Shown: piece by piece, positions 34,650 to 44,847 of the stretch
Numbering within the stretch: position 1 is the stretch's first letter
Layout: every line of letters starts with the position of its first letter
Assembly: GCA_028564705.1 (NCBI GenBank)
Contig: JAPXFQ010001774.1
Location: forward strand, 310,001 to 374,000
DNA length: 64,000 bases
From: Apricaphanius iberus
Taxonomy: Eukaryota; Chordata; Actinopteri; Cyprinodontiformes; Aphaniidae
Direction: 5' to 3'
Made by a program: the position numbers and the translations under genes
The notes under the pieces: model-generated
What the model was told of the DNA's origin: nothing
Database searches by the model: none
The model's input: only the letters and a program-made list of their open reading frames with translations

Positions 34650-35975
34650 TTACTCATAAGCAAGTTTAAATAGATACGTTTTAATTTTAGACTTAAAAGA
34701 GTTCAGTGTCTCTGCAGCTTTACATTCTCCTGGTAGTTTGTTCCAGAGATGAGGAGCATAGAAACTGAAAGCTGCTTCTCCATGTTTGGTTCTGGTTCTA
34801 GGGACGATCAGTAAATTAGAGCTGGAGGACCTGAGTGATCTGGATGGTTTGTACCATGATAGCAGATCTCTAATGTACTCAGGTGCTAAACCATTCAATG
34901 ATTTATATACCAATAAAAGCACTTTGAAGTCTATTCTCTGAGCTACAGGGAGCCAGTGTAAGGACTTTAGAACTGGGGTGATGTGTTCTACTTTCCTGTT
35001 TCTAGTGAGAACACGAGCAGCAGCGTTCTGGATCAGCTGCAGCTGTCTGATTGATTTTTTAGGTAGACCTGTGAGGATACTGTTACAGTAATCAAGGCGG
35101 CTAGAGATAAATGCATGGATGAGTTTTTCTAGGTCTCCTTGTGTCATCATTCCTTTAATCCTAGAAATGTTCCTCAGGTGATAGAAAGCTGACCTTGTTA
35201 TTGCCTTTATGTGACCCTGGAGGTTCTGGTCTGAGTCCATTATTACACCTAGATTTCTGGCCTGGTCAGTAGTTTCTAGTTGGACCAACTGAAGCTGTTT
35301 ACTGATATTTAATCGATCTTTTTTGGGTCCAAAGAGAAGCACTTCAGTTTTGTTTTTGTTCAGTTGTAGGAAATTATGGGACATCCAGCTGTTAATTTGC
35401 TCAATGCATTTATTGAGGATTTGGATGGGTTCAACATCATCTGGTGACACTGAGATATAAAGCTGAGTGTCGTCAGCATAGTTGTGGTATTTAACATGGT
35501 TGGCGGTTATAATCTGGCTAAGCGGAAGCATATAGATGCTAAATAGGAGGGGCCCCAGGATGGAGCCCTGGGGGACCCCACATGTTATTTCTGTGTTTTG
35601 TGATGAGAACTGGCTAACTGATACAAAGAAGTTCCTGTTCTTGAGGTAGGATGTGAACCAGTCGAGTACTGTACCAGAGAGTCCGACCCAGCTCTCTAGA
35701 CGTTCCAGTAATATATCATGATCAACAGTGTCAAACGCCGCACTGAGGTCTAACAGTACCAGCACTGTTGTTTTTCCATGGTCAGTATTTGTACGGATGT
35801 CATTAAAAACTTTGACGAGGGCTGTCTCTGTGCTGTGGTATCTACGAAAACCAGACTGATAAACATCAAGGCGTTTGTTCATTGCTAGGAAGCTGTTTAG
35901 CTGCTGGAACACAACTTTTTCAATAATTTTACCGATAAATGGGAGATTAGAGATTGGTCTGTAGTTTTGCATCAA
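34650..35975 (-). CDS. L2 LINE reverse transcriptase (ORF2 C-terminal part)
   Basis: A 441-codon open stretch of a LINE ORF2. It has the RT fingers ([10 protein letters not shown], residues 4-13), the first catalytic aspartate in [10 protein letters not shown] (75-84), [10 protein letters not shown] (133-142), the catalytic YADD box (166-169), NLGVIMDSD (241-249), SRLDYCNS (292-299), [13 protein letters not shown], and a C-terminal KHGEAAF...[10 protein letters not shown] block. The chosen methionine is only the first in frame; the real protein begins far upstream, with its N-terminal endonuclease missing. The enzyme would prime reverse transcription at a nicked chromosomal target. Without the endonuclease the copy is not expected to be autonomous. 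Confidence 0.9.
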   Translation of the reverse strand: MMQNYRPISNLPFIGKIIEKVVFQQLNSFLAMNKRLDVYQSGFRRYHSTETALVKVFNDIRTNTDHGKTTVLVLLDLSAAFDTVDHDILLERLESWVGLSGTVLDWFTSYLKNRNFFVSVSQFSSQNTEITCGVPQGSILGPLLFSIYMLPLSQIITANHVKYHNYADDTQLYISVSPDDVEPIQILNKCIEQINSWMSHNFLQLNKNKTEVLLFGPKKDRLNISKQLQLVQLETTDQARNLGVIMDSDQNLQGHIKAITRSAFYHLRNISRIKGMMTQGDLEKLIHAFISSRLDYCNSILTGLPKKSIRQLQLIQNAAARVLTRNRKVEHITPVLKSLHWLPVAQRIDFKVLLLVYKSLNGLAPEYIRDLLSWYKPSRSLRSSSSNLLIVPRTRTKHGEAAFSFYAPHLWNKLPGECKAAETLNSFKSKIKTYLFKLAYE

Positions 35976-35998
35976 AGTGCTGTCTAGGTTCTTCTTCT

Positions 35999-36310
35999 TT
36001 AGTATTGGTTGATAACTGCTGTTTTTAGGGCTTTGGGGAAAACACCTGATAGGAGCGATGAGTTAACTATTTTGATAAGATCCATTCTGATGGATGGGAG
36101 GACCTTTTTTAGAAAATTTGTTGGTAAGATATCTAAGCAGCAGGTGGCAGAGCTTAGTTTGTCAATAATTTCATCAAAGCTTGATTGATTTATTGTTTGG
36201 AAGTGAGTCATTTTCTCTGGGTGAGTGTTAGTTGGGCTCATAGTTGGTACTGGGGTTTGAACTGATGTACTGATTGATCTTCTGATCAGGGTCATAATGC
36301 AGAGGTAAGC
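35999..36310 (-). pseudogene. L2 ORF2 linker region, out of frame with the RT ORF
   Basis: Encodes [40 protein letters not shown] and [15 protein letters not shown], the segment between endonuclease and RT in L2 ORF2. The continuation [10 protein letters not shown]...NYRPIS is in another frame, showing a one-base slip near 36000. The endonuclease domain upstream is absent. Confidence 0.82.
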
Positions 36311-36312
36311 CA

Positions 36313-37215
36313 ACTGTGTCACGAATATGTGCTGTAAGGAGGACGAAGGACCCAGGCGCAGAAGCCGTGTTTTCGGTAAGGTGATAATTTATTTGTGAGC
36401 AGCGACATATGGCGAGACGATACATACAAAGGTACGACACCAATGATCCAGCGAGGACTGAAGCGCTCGCTGGATCTCAAATAAGGGGAGACAAGAAGGA
36501 ACACAGGTGCGAACAATAGGAGGTGAGGAGGTTCAGACAGGACGACACAGGTGCAGATGATGATGAGGGACACAGATGGGAAGAGGAGAGTGAGAATCCT
36601 GACAGCTTTGGGGCCAAACAGGCAGAAGCAGATGCCAACTTCGGGGCCAAACAGGCTGAAGCAGACGCCAACTTCGGGGCCGAACAGGCTGATGCAGACG
36701 CCAATTTTGGGGCCGAACAGGCTGAAGCAGACGCCAACTTCGGCGACCCGGAAGCCGCTCCTTCCCGTCGGCTGCGCAGTCTGCGGCAAGATGGTGGAGG
36801 ATCCTCCTGCCTTCGGCTGCGTGGCTGAGATGGCCGCTCATGCCTGCGTGGACCGTTCCAGGAGCGCAGTATACGAGCCTGGAGCCGATGAGCGAGGTCT
36901 GCTGCTCCAAGTACTGCTCCTCATTGTCTGACCAGTCCGAAGGAGGACACTCCGGCGCAGCTTTGCGGCGTCTGTGTTTCCGCTTGCGACGAGGATCTGG
37001 CTCCCCTCTGGAATAGAAGTACTCGATTCCGTCCCCGTGAAAGAACTCGAGCAGCTCGTCCTCGCTGACGTAGAGGGGACCCAGCTCCAGGCTGGCAGAA
37101 GAAGCCTGCGCCACAGGCGCAGCTGGACGGCCAGCGGAAACAGAGGGAGCCCTCGATGAAGCGGGCGGAAAAGGAGCGAAGACAGCCGAAGAGAGGATCG
37201 GTGGTGCGTGGAGCA
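36313..37215. repeat. GC-rich transposon-like block carrying a 33-bp minisatellite
   Basis: A block with GACCCAGGCGCAGAAGCCG near its left end, then a GACACAGGTGCAGATGATG-rich segment, a 33-bp tandem repeat and CpG-rich DNA. A 260-codon minus ORF (36533-37315) crosses it and encodes an acidic stretch (SEDELLEFFHGDGIEYF) followed by RRKRKHRRRK. I do not recognise it as a known protein. Similar blocks at 26460 and 46645 suggest a dispersed family. Boundaries are approximate. Confidence 0.45.
36610..36741. repeat. 33-bp minisatellite, 4 copies
   Basis: Four contiguous 33-bp units beginning GGGGCC(A/G)AACAGGC at 36610, 36643, 36676 and 36709, differing at a few positions. As 33 is a multiple of three, the plus frame repeats an 11-residue peptide (about NFGAKQAEADA). 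Confidence 0.95.
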
Positions 37216-37225
37216 TGGAAACTGA

Positions 37226-37678
37226 AGCTTGGTTTATGCTTGCCGCATCCGCAAGGTCCGCACGGCTCCATGTCATTTCAGCAACCACGCCTCTCCCGCC
37301 CCAAAATTTCCGCACCGCACACCTAGGAAAATTTGTAACTACGGTCCCACGCGGAAAACATGGCGGACTGGCAAGAACTCATATTGCCGGAGGTTCGTGA
37401 ATAGACATCTTTATGATTCGGCCCATAGAGAGCACTGTGATGAACTGTGTTTTAATGGAAGAGAGGAGAGTCTCCTTTTTCGTCTTTTTTCCTAAGTAAA
37501 CAGCATAAATGTTCTGCTTTGTTTAAGCTAACGGGTGTCGCCATCTTGTAAACAACAGTGATTACTACTTCTACTATGGTGTAGTTTTGTATGCATGAGG
37601 TAGAGCCCTAAACCGCCCCCTACAGTCGTCAAGAATATTGGCTCTCAGCAGGGACAAGCCGCAAAAAGTATAAACGCT
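37226..37678. mobile_element. Harbinger-like MITE with MADF-domain remnant
   Basis: Left end AGCTTGGTTTATGCTTGCCG and right end (reversed) AGCGTTTATACTTTTTGCGG form imperfect inverted repeats. Inside, ATGGCGGACTGGCAAGAAC (37361) encodes MADWQELILPEV, followed after a break by NRHLYDSAHREHCDE, a pattern typical of the MADF proteins encoded by Harbinger elements. No transposase is present. Confidence 0.65.
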
Positions 37679-37689
37679 CAGTGAATTGA

Positions 37690-38003
37690 TTTTTTTTTGA
37701 TGATCAAACCTATTCTTTGTGATTTGTAAAAACAAAATCAATTAAAACATGTTTCAAAAAAAAAATTCTGTCAACTTTAATAAAATAGTTATTTGGTATT
37801 TAATATTGTTTGAACCTTTAACTATCCTGGTAATGTAAATGACAACAGATTCTCATTTTTAATGTTGCTGTAGACAGCAAAGTGATATAGTTACATATTT
37901 ACATCTTAATTTACAATAGTAACGGTTTGAGGAATGTCACGCCCCCATACATTTTCACCTGACCAAATCTGGCCCTCTTTGCAAAAAAGTTTGGACACCC
38001 CTG
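37690..38003. mobile_element. hAT element terminal region
   Basis: It ends GCAAAAAAGTTTGGACACCC followed by CTG at 38003, the complement of a CAGGGGTGTCCAAAC terminus common in teleost hAT elements. The other terminus was not found, so the left limit is arbitrary. Confidence 0.6.
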
Positions 38004-38027
38004 CTCTAAGTAACATCCAGTACAACC

Positions 38028-38312
38028 AGTAGACAGAAGTGGTCAAAAGTGGTCCTAAATATACAGCCAGAGCTACAGTAGAATATTGGCTGAGTCAAAG
38101 TCCAGCTCCAAGGATCAGTGGCAAGATGCTCTCCATCCAATCAGAGTGGAGTTCAGTGGACAAAGCATTTATGGGTGTACAAATTTGTGAAAATAATATA
38201 TAGGTTTCTCTCCACTTCACAATAAAGCTGTGCTTTTTGTTGGTCTTCCACATGCTAGAAAAACGTGTTAAAGTTTGTGGTTGGAATGTGGAAATACTTT
38301 TGCAGCCTATAA
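38028..38312 (+). mobile_element. Tc1-like 3' fragment
   Basis: AGTACAACCAGTAGACAGAA, GGCTGAGTCAAAGTCCAGC and CTCTCCATCCAATCAGAGTG match the C-terminal transposase region of the Tc1-like A family. The terminal repeat region follows (AAGTTTGTGGTTGGAATGTG, GAAATACTTTTGCAGCC). The middle is deleted and no ORF survives. Confidence 0.7.
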
Positions 38313-38834
38313 TTTTAACCCTATATTTTTAGAATTTTCCTTTTAAAAGATACAGCCATGTTTTTCCTCTGTTGCAGAGCTTTCATCACCTCAGAATTTT
38401 GTCTTTGAAGGTTTCGCTTGTTTTCTGTGTTGACTTTCTGCAAATTTGAGGCACATCTCCTGAGTGATTTGGGCATGAAGGCTGAAGGATCTCTCTTGCT
38501 CTCCTCTCCAGCTTCTCTTTCATCTTGTTTATGCTGTCCTCTTTATGAAGTGATTTCCCTCAGGTTCCCCCAGGAGAGGGAGTCTGTTTTTTTTTATCCA
38601 TCTGGTTTTCAGCCAATCTTTTTCCTGACCAAAATTCAAACTTAGGTTTACTTGAAACTCTTTCATTTCCCTTTGCAGTTTTAAGGTCTCTTTGTAACTG
38701 TGGTCTTCACAGACTTGAAAGTATTGATGATATTATGAATGATTTTCTCCAGCAAAACATAACTTTAGATATTAGGACTTATTCGCTCTCATGTGGTGGG
38801 CCCTGCTTGGATTGTGGAGATAATTATAAACACT
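38313..38834. other. No recognisable gene
   Basis: AT-rich; the only ORF, at 38418-38645, has no motif. Confidence 0.4.
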
Positions 38835-38950
38835 TTAAAGCAATGTGTCTCCCATTCTACTTTGTGTTGATTTATTACATTAAATCTCAATAAAATATAT
38901 TAAAGATTTTCAGTGTAACTAGTCAAAATGTGCAAGACACTGTAGTATTA
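38835..38950 (+). mobile_element. Terminal fragment of a Tc1-like element
   Basis: CTACTTTGTGTTGATTTATT and ATCTCAATAAAATATATTAAA ending GCAAGACACTGTA resemble the 3' terminal repeat of the Tc1-like A family. Confidence 0.6.
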
Positions 38951-39150
38951 TTACAATAATATTAGTAGGCATTATCACTTATCCAACAGGGGTGTAATGA
39001 TTCAAGTATCTTTAAACAAAGTTTTCAGTTTGGAACCTTTGGTATGACACAGGGGCGTATCCAGTTTCCCCACGGAAGCATAACTCTGTTGCACTTTAGC
39101 CATTAACACATGTGACTCAGAAAATAAATTCAGTTCTGTTAACTGTAGCC
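38951..39150. other. Unassigned spacer
   Basis: Nothing recognisable; it ends with the CTGTAGCC target site. Confidence 0.4.
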
Positions 39151-40709
39151 TAGTGATGTATCGTTCGTGAACGATCCATTCAAAATGAACTAATCTTTTA
39201 TATGATCCAAGAGCAACGAGTCCTCTCAGTGAGCGATTCGTTCATTGTCATGCAGTACCTTTTCTTGCCACATGTCAGCAGCTGCATGAGCTCAGTCAGC
39301 AGCAAGACAGGAAACAGAAATGATTCGTTCATGACCCACTCAGCTGCTGCGTCCGTTTTCAGGTCCCAGTTCTTTTCTCATGTGACAGCCAGACCGCTCA
39401 GGCTGTGTGTGGCGAGCAGCAAGTACTACAGTTCGCTCACGATTCGTTCATATACGGATCGGGACGGATCATTCTTACTCATTCGTCACGTGAAAACTGT
39501 GGCTCAGCTTGCTACGGGCTGTGGAGCGGACTGAGAGATGAACAAGGAAATGAATGATGTCTGATATCTAATGTTCCTTTATTTGTCATTCAACACCCGA
39601 TATTTATTATTTATTCATTAAATCATAATTATTTAGTGGACTTCAATTCTTGTAGATGTGTTACTGTGTGTATAATGTAAAGTGTGTTACATGTTTGTTT
39701 ATAAATAAATACTTTTGAAAACTATATCAGCATATTGATTAAATAATAAATATATGATGATAATAACAACAAACTGATAATAATTATTGTATTAATAATA
39801 ATAATAATAATGTCAAATTTTGTACACAATAAACGCACCATGTAAACATGGCGAACGTATTAATTATTTATTTTTGTTTTAATTGTATCACTAATTGTCA
39901 AAATTAGTTTACATTCACTCTTCCTCTACCCAGCTGTAATGTGACCAACAGTTCGGACTGAACGGATCTCCTCGTTCATCGTTCACAGCTCATGGTGTAC
40001 TGTGTGTGGAGTAGTAGATTCGTTCATTTGTCACGTGACACCTACCTAGTCACTGTCGCGTTGTTAAACAATGATGGCAGCGTGGACACAAATAACTTTA
40101 TTGTGGTGTGTATATGCTTTCCTAGGTTTTCGAATTGCTTGTGGCATTTTGCTTTTTATTGTCAGGTAAAACAAAACATGTTGCCTTCAGTATTGTAGTG
40201 GAGAATTGAGCTGTGAGCCGGGAGTGAGCGATTTGTTCACGCTAGCGATTCAGCACCAGACATTGCAAGCTAGCTTCGGTTAGCTCTCGGAAAGGAAGGG
40301 GTGAGTAACTCAATGTGGTGTTAGCATGTTAGCAGAGCTATACTACTGTGAACTAATGAGCTATTCTCGTGATGTGAGTTTTGAACTCAGGGTTTTTCTT
40401 CCAGTCCAGAGCAGAAATGTTTTTTTACTGGGTGTTTTCCCCCCCACAAATTTAATTATAAAATATAAATATTTCTACTAATTGAATTAGTTGCTAAGAG
40501 TAAAAGGAATGAGTCGGTAAATGGGTCACTTGGGGTTGTGAATTATGAGTCGTTGGAGAACCGCAGCCTTGTTTACTACGACGCCACAAGAGGGCAACAG
40601 CGCTACCTGCTGTTAAAATGAACTAAATGATTCGTTCAAGATTCGTTCAATTTAATGTTCGAGAGTAAATGATCCGAGTCGGTAAAAAGATTCGGTCTTC
40701 CCATCACTA
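39151..40709. mobile_element. Non-autonomous hAT element with exact 8-bp target duplication
   Basis: A 1559-bp element with TAGTGATG ends, flanked on both sides by CTGTAGCC (39143-39150 and 40710-40717), a perfect 8-bp duplication diagnostic of hAT-type insertion. No transposase is visible. Six exact copies of GATTCGTTCA, all in the same orientation, lie inside (about 39234, 39320, 39441, 40017, 40629, 40640), along with related TCGTTCAT and GTTCAC words. These are probably subterminal binding sites for a transposase supplied in trans. A (TAA)n run lies near 39793-39811. Confidence 0.85.
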
Positions 40710-40717
40710 CTGTAGCC

Positions 40718-41659
40718 TCCTGCTAGGCAACAATATGGCCTATGACTCTTCTGTGGGAGAGTAGGAACTGGAAGTTCTGTTGATAAAGCCTCATGTTTGG
40801 GACCACTTCGGTACCCCCATGTTAGAGACCAACACATTTTCAAGTTAACTGGTTAACCTAGCAGTTGTGTCTGTGGTTGCAATTAGCTACCACAGATGTT
40901 AGCTGCCCTCGGTACAGTCCTCTTTATGTAACAATAAAGTGTAAAGCAGACTGGACTTTAATAATGTGCGGAAAGATTAGACAGTTTTCGCTGTTTTGTA
41001 GCAGAAGCAGGTGAAACCTGAATGAAAGGAGCAACACAGTGTTCCAAAAGATATTAAAATAAAGTTATTTAGCGAGTATGCTTTGTAATTCTCTCCATCT
41101 GAATGGCATTTAATTGGTCTCTGGTAATAACATAAAGAACCTGTGTTTTTTTTTTGTGTTTTTTTTACGAAGACATGTTAAACAGTGTAAAGGTTAACTA
41201 TTTCTTTGTTAACTATGGAAAATGTTTATGAACTTTTATTTTGAAGGTTTCCAGTAACCGGAAGTAAGGGGATGTGAGTTGAAGTAAAAAACGCTGGAGA
41301 GAAAGTGGGCGTCATAAAAGTAAACTAACGGTAAACGGGGAAGAAAATACGGAAGGTTTGAAGAACAATTCATTTCTAGCTTCAGTTGATAAGGGGAACA
41401 AGGTTTGTAACTATAATTAAACTTACTTATGCGACTAAGAATGCTTATGAACAAGGATGTAATCATATCTGTACAGAGAAAAGTACCAATGTAATCAGCT
41501 ATGCATGATGGCTAATGATGAAAACGATTGTAACTTTGGTTATTTCATTCTTGCCTAGCTCTTACGTTGGTTGATGACACGGACGTCTTAATAAATCGTC
41601 ATTCAACCACCAGTTCTGGCCTTCTCAATATTGACTGAATGCTATAAACAGGATTTCCT
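40718..41659. other. No recognisable gene
   Basis: AT-rich, with short ORFs lacking motifs. Confidence 0.4.
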
Positions 41660-41925
41660 TCTTTCACTTCCGGAATACTGCTAAAATTAGAAATATCCTC
41701 ACCAGTGGTGATGCTGAAAAACTCCCTTCAAGGCTAGACTACTGGAATTCTTTACTAATCTAGTCCACAAAATCTAATTAAAAGCTTTTATCTGATCCAA
41801 AATGCTGCAACAAGAGTTGAATTTTAAAAGGGAGATCATATTTCTACTGCTTTAGTATCACTTCATTCGCTCCCTGTTAAATCTAGAACAGAATTTAAGT
41901 TACGTATAAAGCCCTTAAAGTGCAG
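41660..41925 (+). pseudogene. L2 LINE ORF2 fragment, plus strand
   Basis: Broken translation resembling the L2 ORF2 block from AKIRNILT to SRLDYWNS, ending with LIQNAATRV and LHSLPVKSRTEFK (about 41800-41910). It is truncated at both ends and contains stops. Confidence 0.7.
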
Positions 41926-42394
41926 GTTGCATGCGAAATAGTTTTTTATATGCATAAAAAATGTTTTGCAAAAATTACAACTTGAAGTTAATTTTAAAAG
42001 TTTCATAATCTGACCTGTTATATAGGGGGGATGGTCATATGCTGTGCGCTGGCTTCTCAGTTTCTAGTTATCAGATCCTGCGGTTGTATAATCAAGAGTC
42101 AGTGTCTTACTTAGCTTTTGATTGTGATCATTTTTCTTAAAAATGGTAAATGAATGTGTTTGCTGTACAAACACCAGCCTGTCAGGACATTGACCCCACA
42201 GGTTTTCAAAGGAAAAAAAACCCCAAAACAAAACAGGCGGCATCTTCCGTGTCTGGGTGCATTTTATCGGTATCCTTATTGGTCCTTTTTTTTGAAAGAC
42301 TAAAACAAAAGGGGAAAAATACAAATAATGAACTATAATTGTTTTTGTTTTTTAAACAACTGGAACAGCAAAGAGAAAAAAAGAAAAAGTACAA
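41926..42394. other. No recognisable gene
   Basis: Low-complexity A/T runs, including about 42340-42390. Confidence 0.4.
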
Positions 42395-42399
42395 AATGA

Positions 42400-42877
42400 A
42401 TTACTCAAGATTCTATTCAGATCATACATCACTCCACAGAAAATGTATAAAATGAAATGTAGTGCCTCAGATTTATGCTGGCATGGATGTGGCATGACTG
42501 GGTCCCTTATCCATCTGCTCTGGCAATGACCAGAAGTGAAAAACTTTTGGGGGAAAATTGAAGATGACTTATGTCAAACACTCGAAGTAAATTTCCAGCT
42601 ATGCCCAGTAGTAGCTATTTTGGGGGAAAATGTGGAGGGTGTAAACTCTAGAATAACACAAAAATGTATTTCTTTAGCGTTTCTTTCAGCAAAGCGCACT
42701 ATCCTCATCAATTGGAAGGTGAGGAAACAAAACTGTTTTCAGTTTGATAAATGGCTGGGAGAATATTTGGATCTTCTCTCCATGGAACAAGCAGCTTTAG
42801 CTCTTGAGGACCTGAGCAAAGAACACCCAGATATATTTAACTTAGTATGGTCTGCACTAAAACAAACAAATATATAG
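42400..42877 (+). pseudogene. L1/Tx1-type ORF2 C-terminal region
   Basis: The frame from 42400 encodes KMYKMKCSASDLCWHGCGM, then TGSLIHLLWQCPEVKNFWGK. This is the C/H-rich C-terminal motif (C...C...H....C) of L1-clade ORF2 proteins, with an in-frame stop before the methionine at 42536. It is followed by ISLAFLSAKRTILINWK and a C-terminal helix ending SALKQTNI with a stop at 42875-42877. The cysteine motif is thought to bind RNA during target-primed reverse transcription. No RT domain is present in this copy. The 113-codon stretch from 42536 is open only because it is the end of the original ORF. Confidence 0.75.
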
Positions 42878-43054
42878 TGTGTATGTCTTCGAAGGCCGTT
42901 TATGGAAAGAGTTGATGAACTGTCCCAGTGGAATGAATTATGAATATCTGCTGTGTGGGAAGGTGCGTTTTGCCTTTTCATAGCATTTGTAATGTCTATG
43001 CTTTCTCTCTGTTACTGAAAATCTTGTGGCAGTATGTTTGGTGGTCACTGGATG

Positions 43055-43100
43055 TGTGTCTGACACTTGTAATACTCGCGTATTACAAGTGTCAGACACA
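43055..43100. repeat. Perfect 21-bp hairpin
   Basis: TGTGTCTGACACTTGTAATAC at 43055-43075 (written here in full only as 21 minus its last base would allow: arms start TGTGTCTGACACTTG) is exactly complementary to 43080-43100 across the 4-base loop TCGC. It lies in the 3' part of the L1-like copy. No CG-rich stem plus T-run is present, so it is not a standard terminator. Confidence 0.9.
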
Positions 43101-43366
43101 TGACGCGATGCTCAAAATAGGTTCGAGTTCTATTTTCGAAGAGTATTCGCGCCAATCCTCCGAGCTACGGATGCGCCAACACAGGAAACAGCCACAATTT
43201 AGCAAAATATGACAATGACAAGCAGTGATGTTACTTAAGAAATTAACATCAAAGTTCCTTTTATGCCATAGATATTTTTTTTCAGCAAATTATATTCTCT
43301 TTTCATCTGTGTAGACCATCCCTGACCCTGTTTAGTTTATTGTGGAAATAAAGATTTCTTAAAAAT

Positions 43367-43884
43367 ATGAGGAAAGTAGTAAAGTTGTGCACAGAAATGA
43401 AAGAATTTGTTGTTTTTTTGTAGCCTGAACTATGTAGCAACTGATGTATAGGCAACATTAGTAGTGTTAACCAGTTCAGCATGATATATTGGCATACATT
43501 AACTAGGATTTATTCATCTAATATTACCTGCATGCAACTTGTTTGGAAAAACTGTTCCAAGTGTTTTTGAGCCTTTTGCTGGTTCTCGCTGGTGGTTTGC
43601 TGAACAAGCTGCTCTGCAGCACCTGTCAGTGCATGTAAACAGTGTTGGTGCGTTTATATACAGCTTGGGGAAATATGTTAGCGCATAATAATGGACTTAA
43701 TGGCGGTAAGGGAAGAAAAAGTGCCGGGGACACAGGGCACCAACACAGGAAGTGTGAGGAACATTTCCAACTCGTATCATACGTCTTTCACTCTGCTTAC
43801 TTGTGTGACATCGTTAAAAAATGGAAAGAAATCAGGCAAAATTCTTGCGAAATGCTGTTTTCAGTGACTAGAGATCAGCATCTC
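43367..43884. other. No recognisable gene
   Basis: An ORF of 84 codons at 43642-43896 shows no motif. Confidence 0.4.
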
Positions 43885-44310
43885 CAAGCGACTTGAAACT
43901 GTTCTAGATTCTTTACACTGGCTCCCTGTTTGTTTGAGTTGATTTTAAACATCTATAGTTCATTTTTAAATTTCTTAATGGCACAGCTCTTCCTCTTCTT
44001 TAAGCATTTTTAAGTGTTTTTGTGGGTGGCAGGTCCTCGCTTTTATCGAATGTACCAAGGACTAAGTTTAAGAGCTGCGGTGACACCGATGTTCTGGAAC
44101 CAGCTTCTTAGGATCTTCATGCCACTACCGAATTGGGGTTATTTAAAAGCAAATTGAAGACACATTTGTTAAGAAAGTCTTTCAATGTTTCTTAGCATAT
44201 TCCTTTGTAATTTTCTGTTTCTGTGTTTAAGTGTTGCCTGTTTTACGCGCTTTGGTCTTCCCATGTGAGTGTTATAAATGAAGTCATAAATCAATAAAGT
44301 AAATGAATGT
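43885..44310 (+). mobile_element. L2-type LINE 3' fragment, plus strand
   Basis: LDSLHWLPVC-like sequence at about 43905, then LPRTKFKSC, and FKSKLKTHLLRKSFNVS at about 44140-44195, form the typical C-terminus of an L2 ORF2. It is followed by a short 3' UTR ending AATCAATAAAGTAAATGAATG. Many stops; not functional. Confidence 0.7.
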
Positions 44311-44345
44311 ATATATCAGGAAGAGCGTTGTGGACTGGTTCTTCC

Positions 44346-44847
44346 TTAAAGCCACAGTGTGTAATTTTCGGCCAGTAGGGGGCAGTGCATACCTAAATCA
44401 TTACAAGCATGCGGTGTCTGTGTCTTCGGGTAAGAAACTCAACAACGGAGGTCCAGCTGGTGCTGTTTTCAAACGCTCAATTCCCTGAGAATGATCTATT
44501 TGCAGCAACATGACGAGCACATCTGTCTCTCTTTCATCGCTTGGAACTAGCGAAGAGATAAAAATGTATTTATGGTGAAACTTTTTTGCATTTTGAGAGG
44601 AAATCAATGTTTTAATAGCGGGCGTGTTCCGTGCGCTTTGTCCGTCCGGGCTCTTGTAGAAGTAAAGACGTCATCTAATATGGCTTTTCCCCGAAAAGTC
44701 TATGTATTTTAAAACTGATTTTTAAAGTCATATTTTACAATATCGCCAATATTTTGCAATTAATGTGCTTTACGTAATTATTATTACATAATATTTTAAT
44801 GGCTATTTTCAAAGATGTACTGCAAAAACTGCACACTGTCACTTTAA
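44346..44847. mobile_element. MITE with ACAGTGTG-type inverted ends at TTAA
   Basis: Left end TTAAAGCCACAGTGTGTAAT and right end (reversed) TTAAAGTGACAGTGTGCAGT are inverted repeats with few mismatches. TTAA on both sides would fit a piggyBac-type duplication, although the ends do not start CCC as usual for that family. The interior contains GGCCAGTAGGGGGCAGTG. No transposase. Confidence 0.7.

Larger units (their letters stand above)
34361..36312 (-). mobile_element. L2-clade LINE, best preserved copy, 5' truncated
   Basis: The 3' tail starts AAGGCAAGGCAAGGCAAGGC, then CACACTTTCAACACAAGG. ORF2 runs from about 36310 down to 34650 with one frameshift near 36000. The 5' end stops at the GC-rich repeat block near 36313. 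The long uninterrupted ORF suggests that this is one of the youngest LINEs in the window. Confidence 0.9.
42395..43366 (+). mobile_element. L1/Tx1-clade LINE 3' end, 5' truncated
   Basis: Contains the ORF2 C-terminus (42400-42878) and a 3' UTR ending near GAAATAAAGATTTCTT at about 43362. The rest of the element is missing, the usual result of incomplete reverse transcription. Confidence 0.7.

Noticed and set aside
43105..43130. tRNA B-box-like GGTTCGAGTTC
   Set aside because: No A box or cloverleaf fits around it; probably chance.
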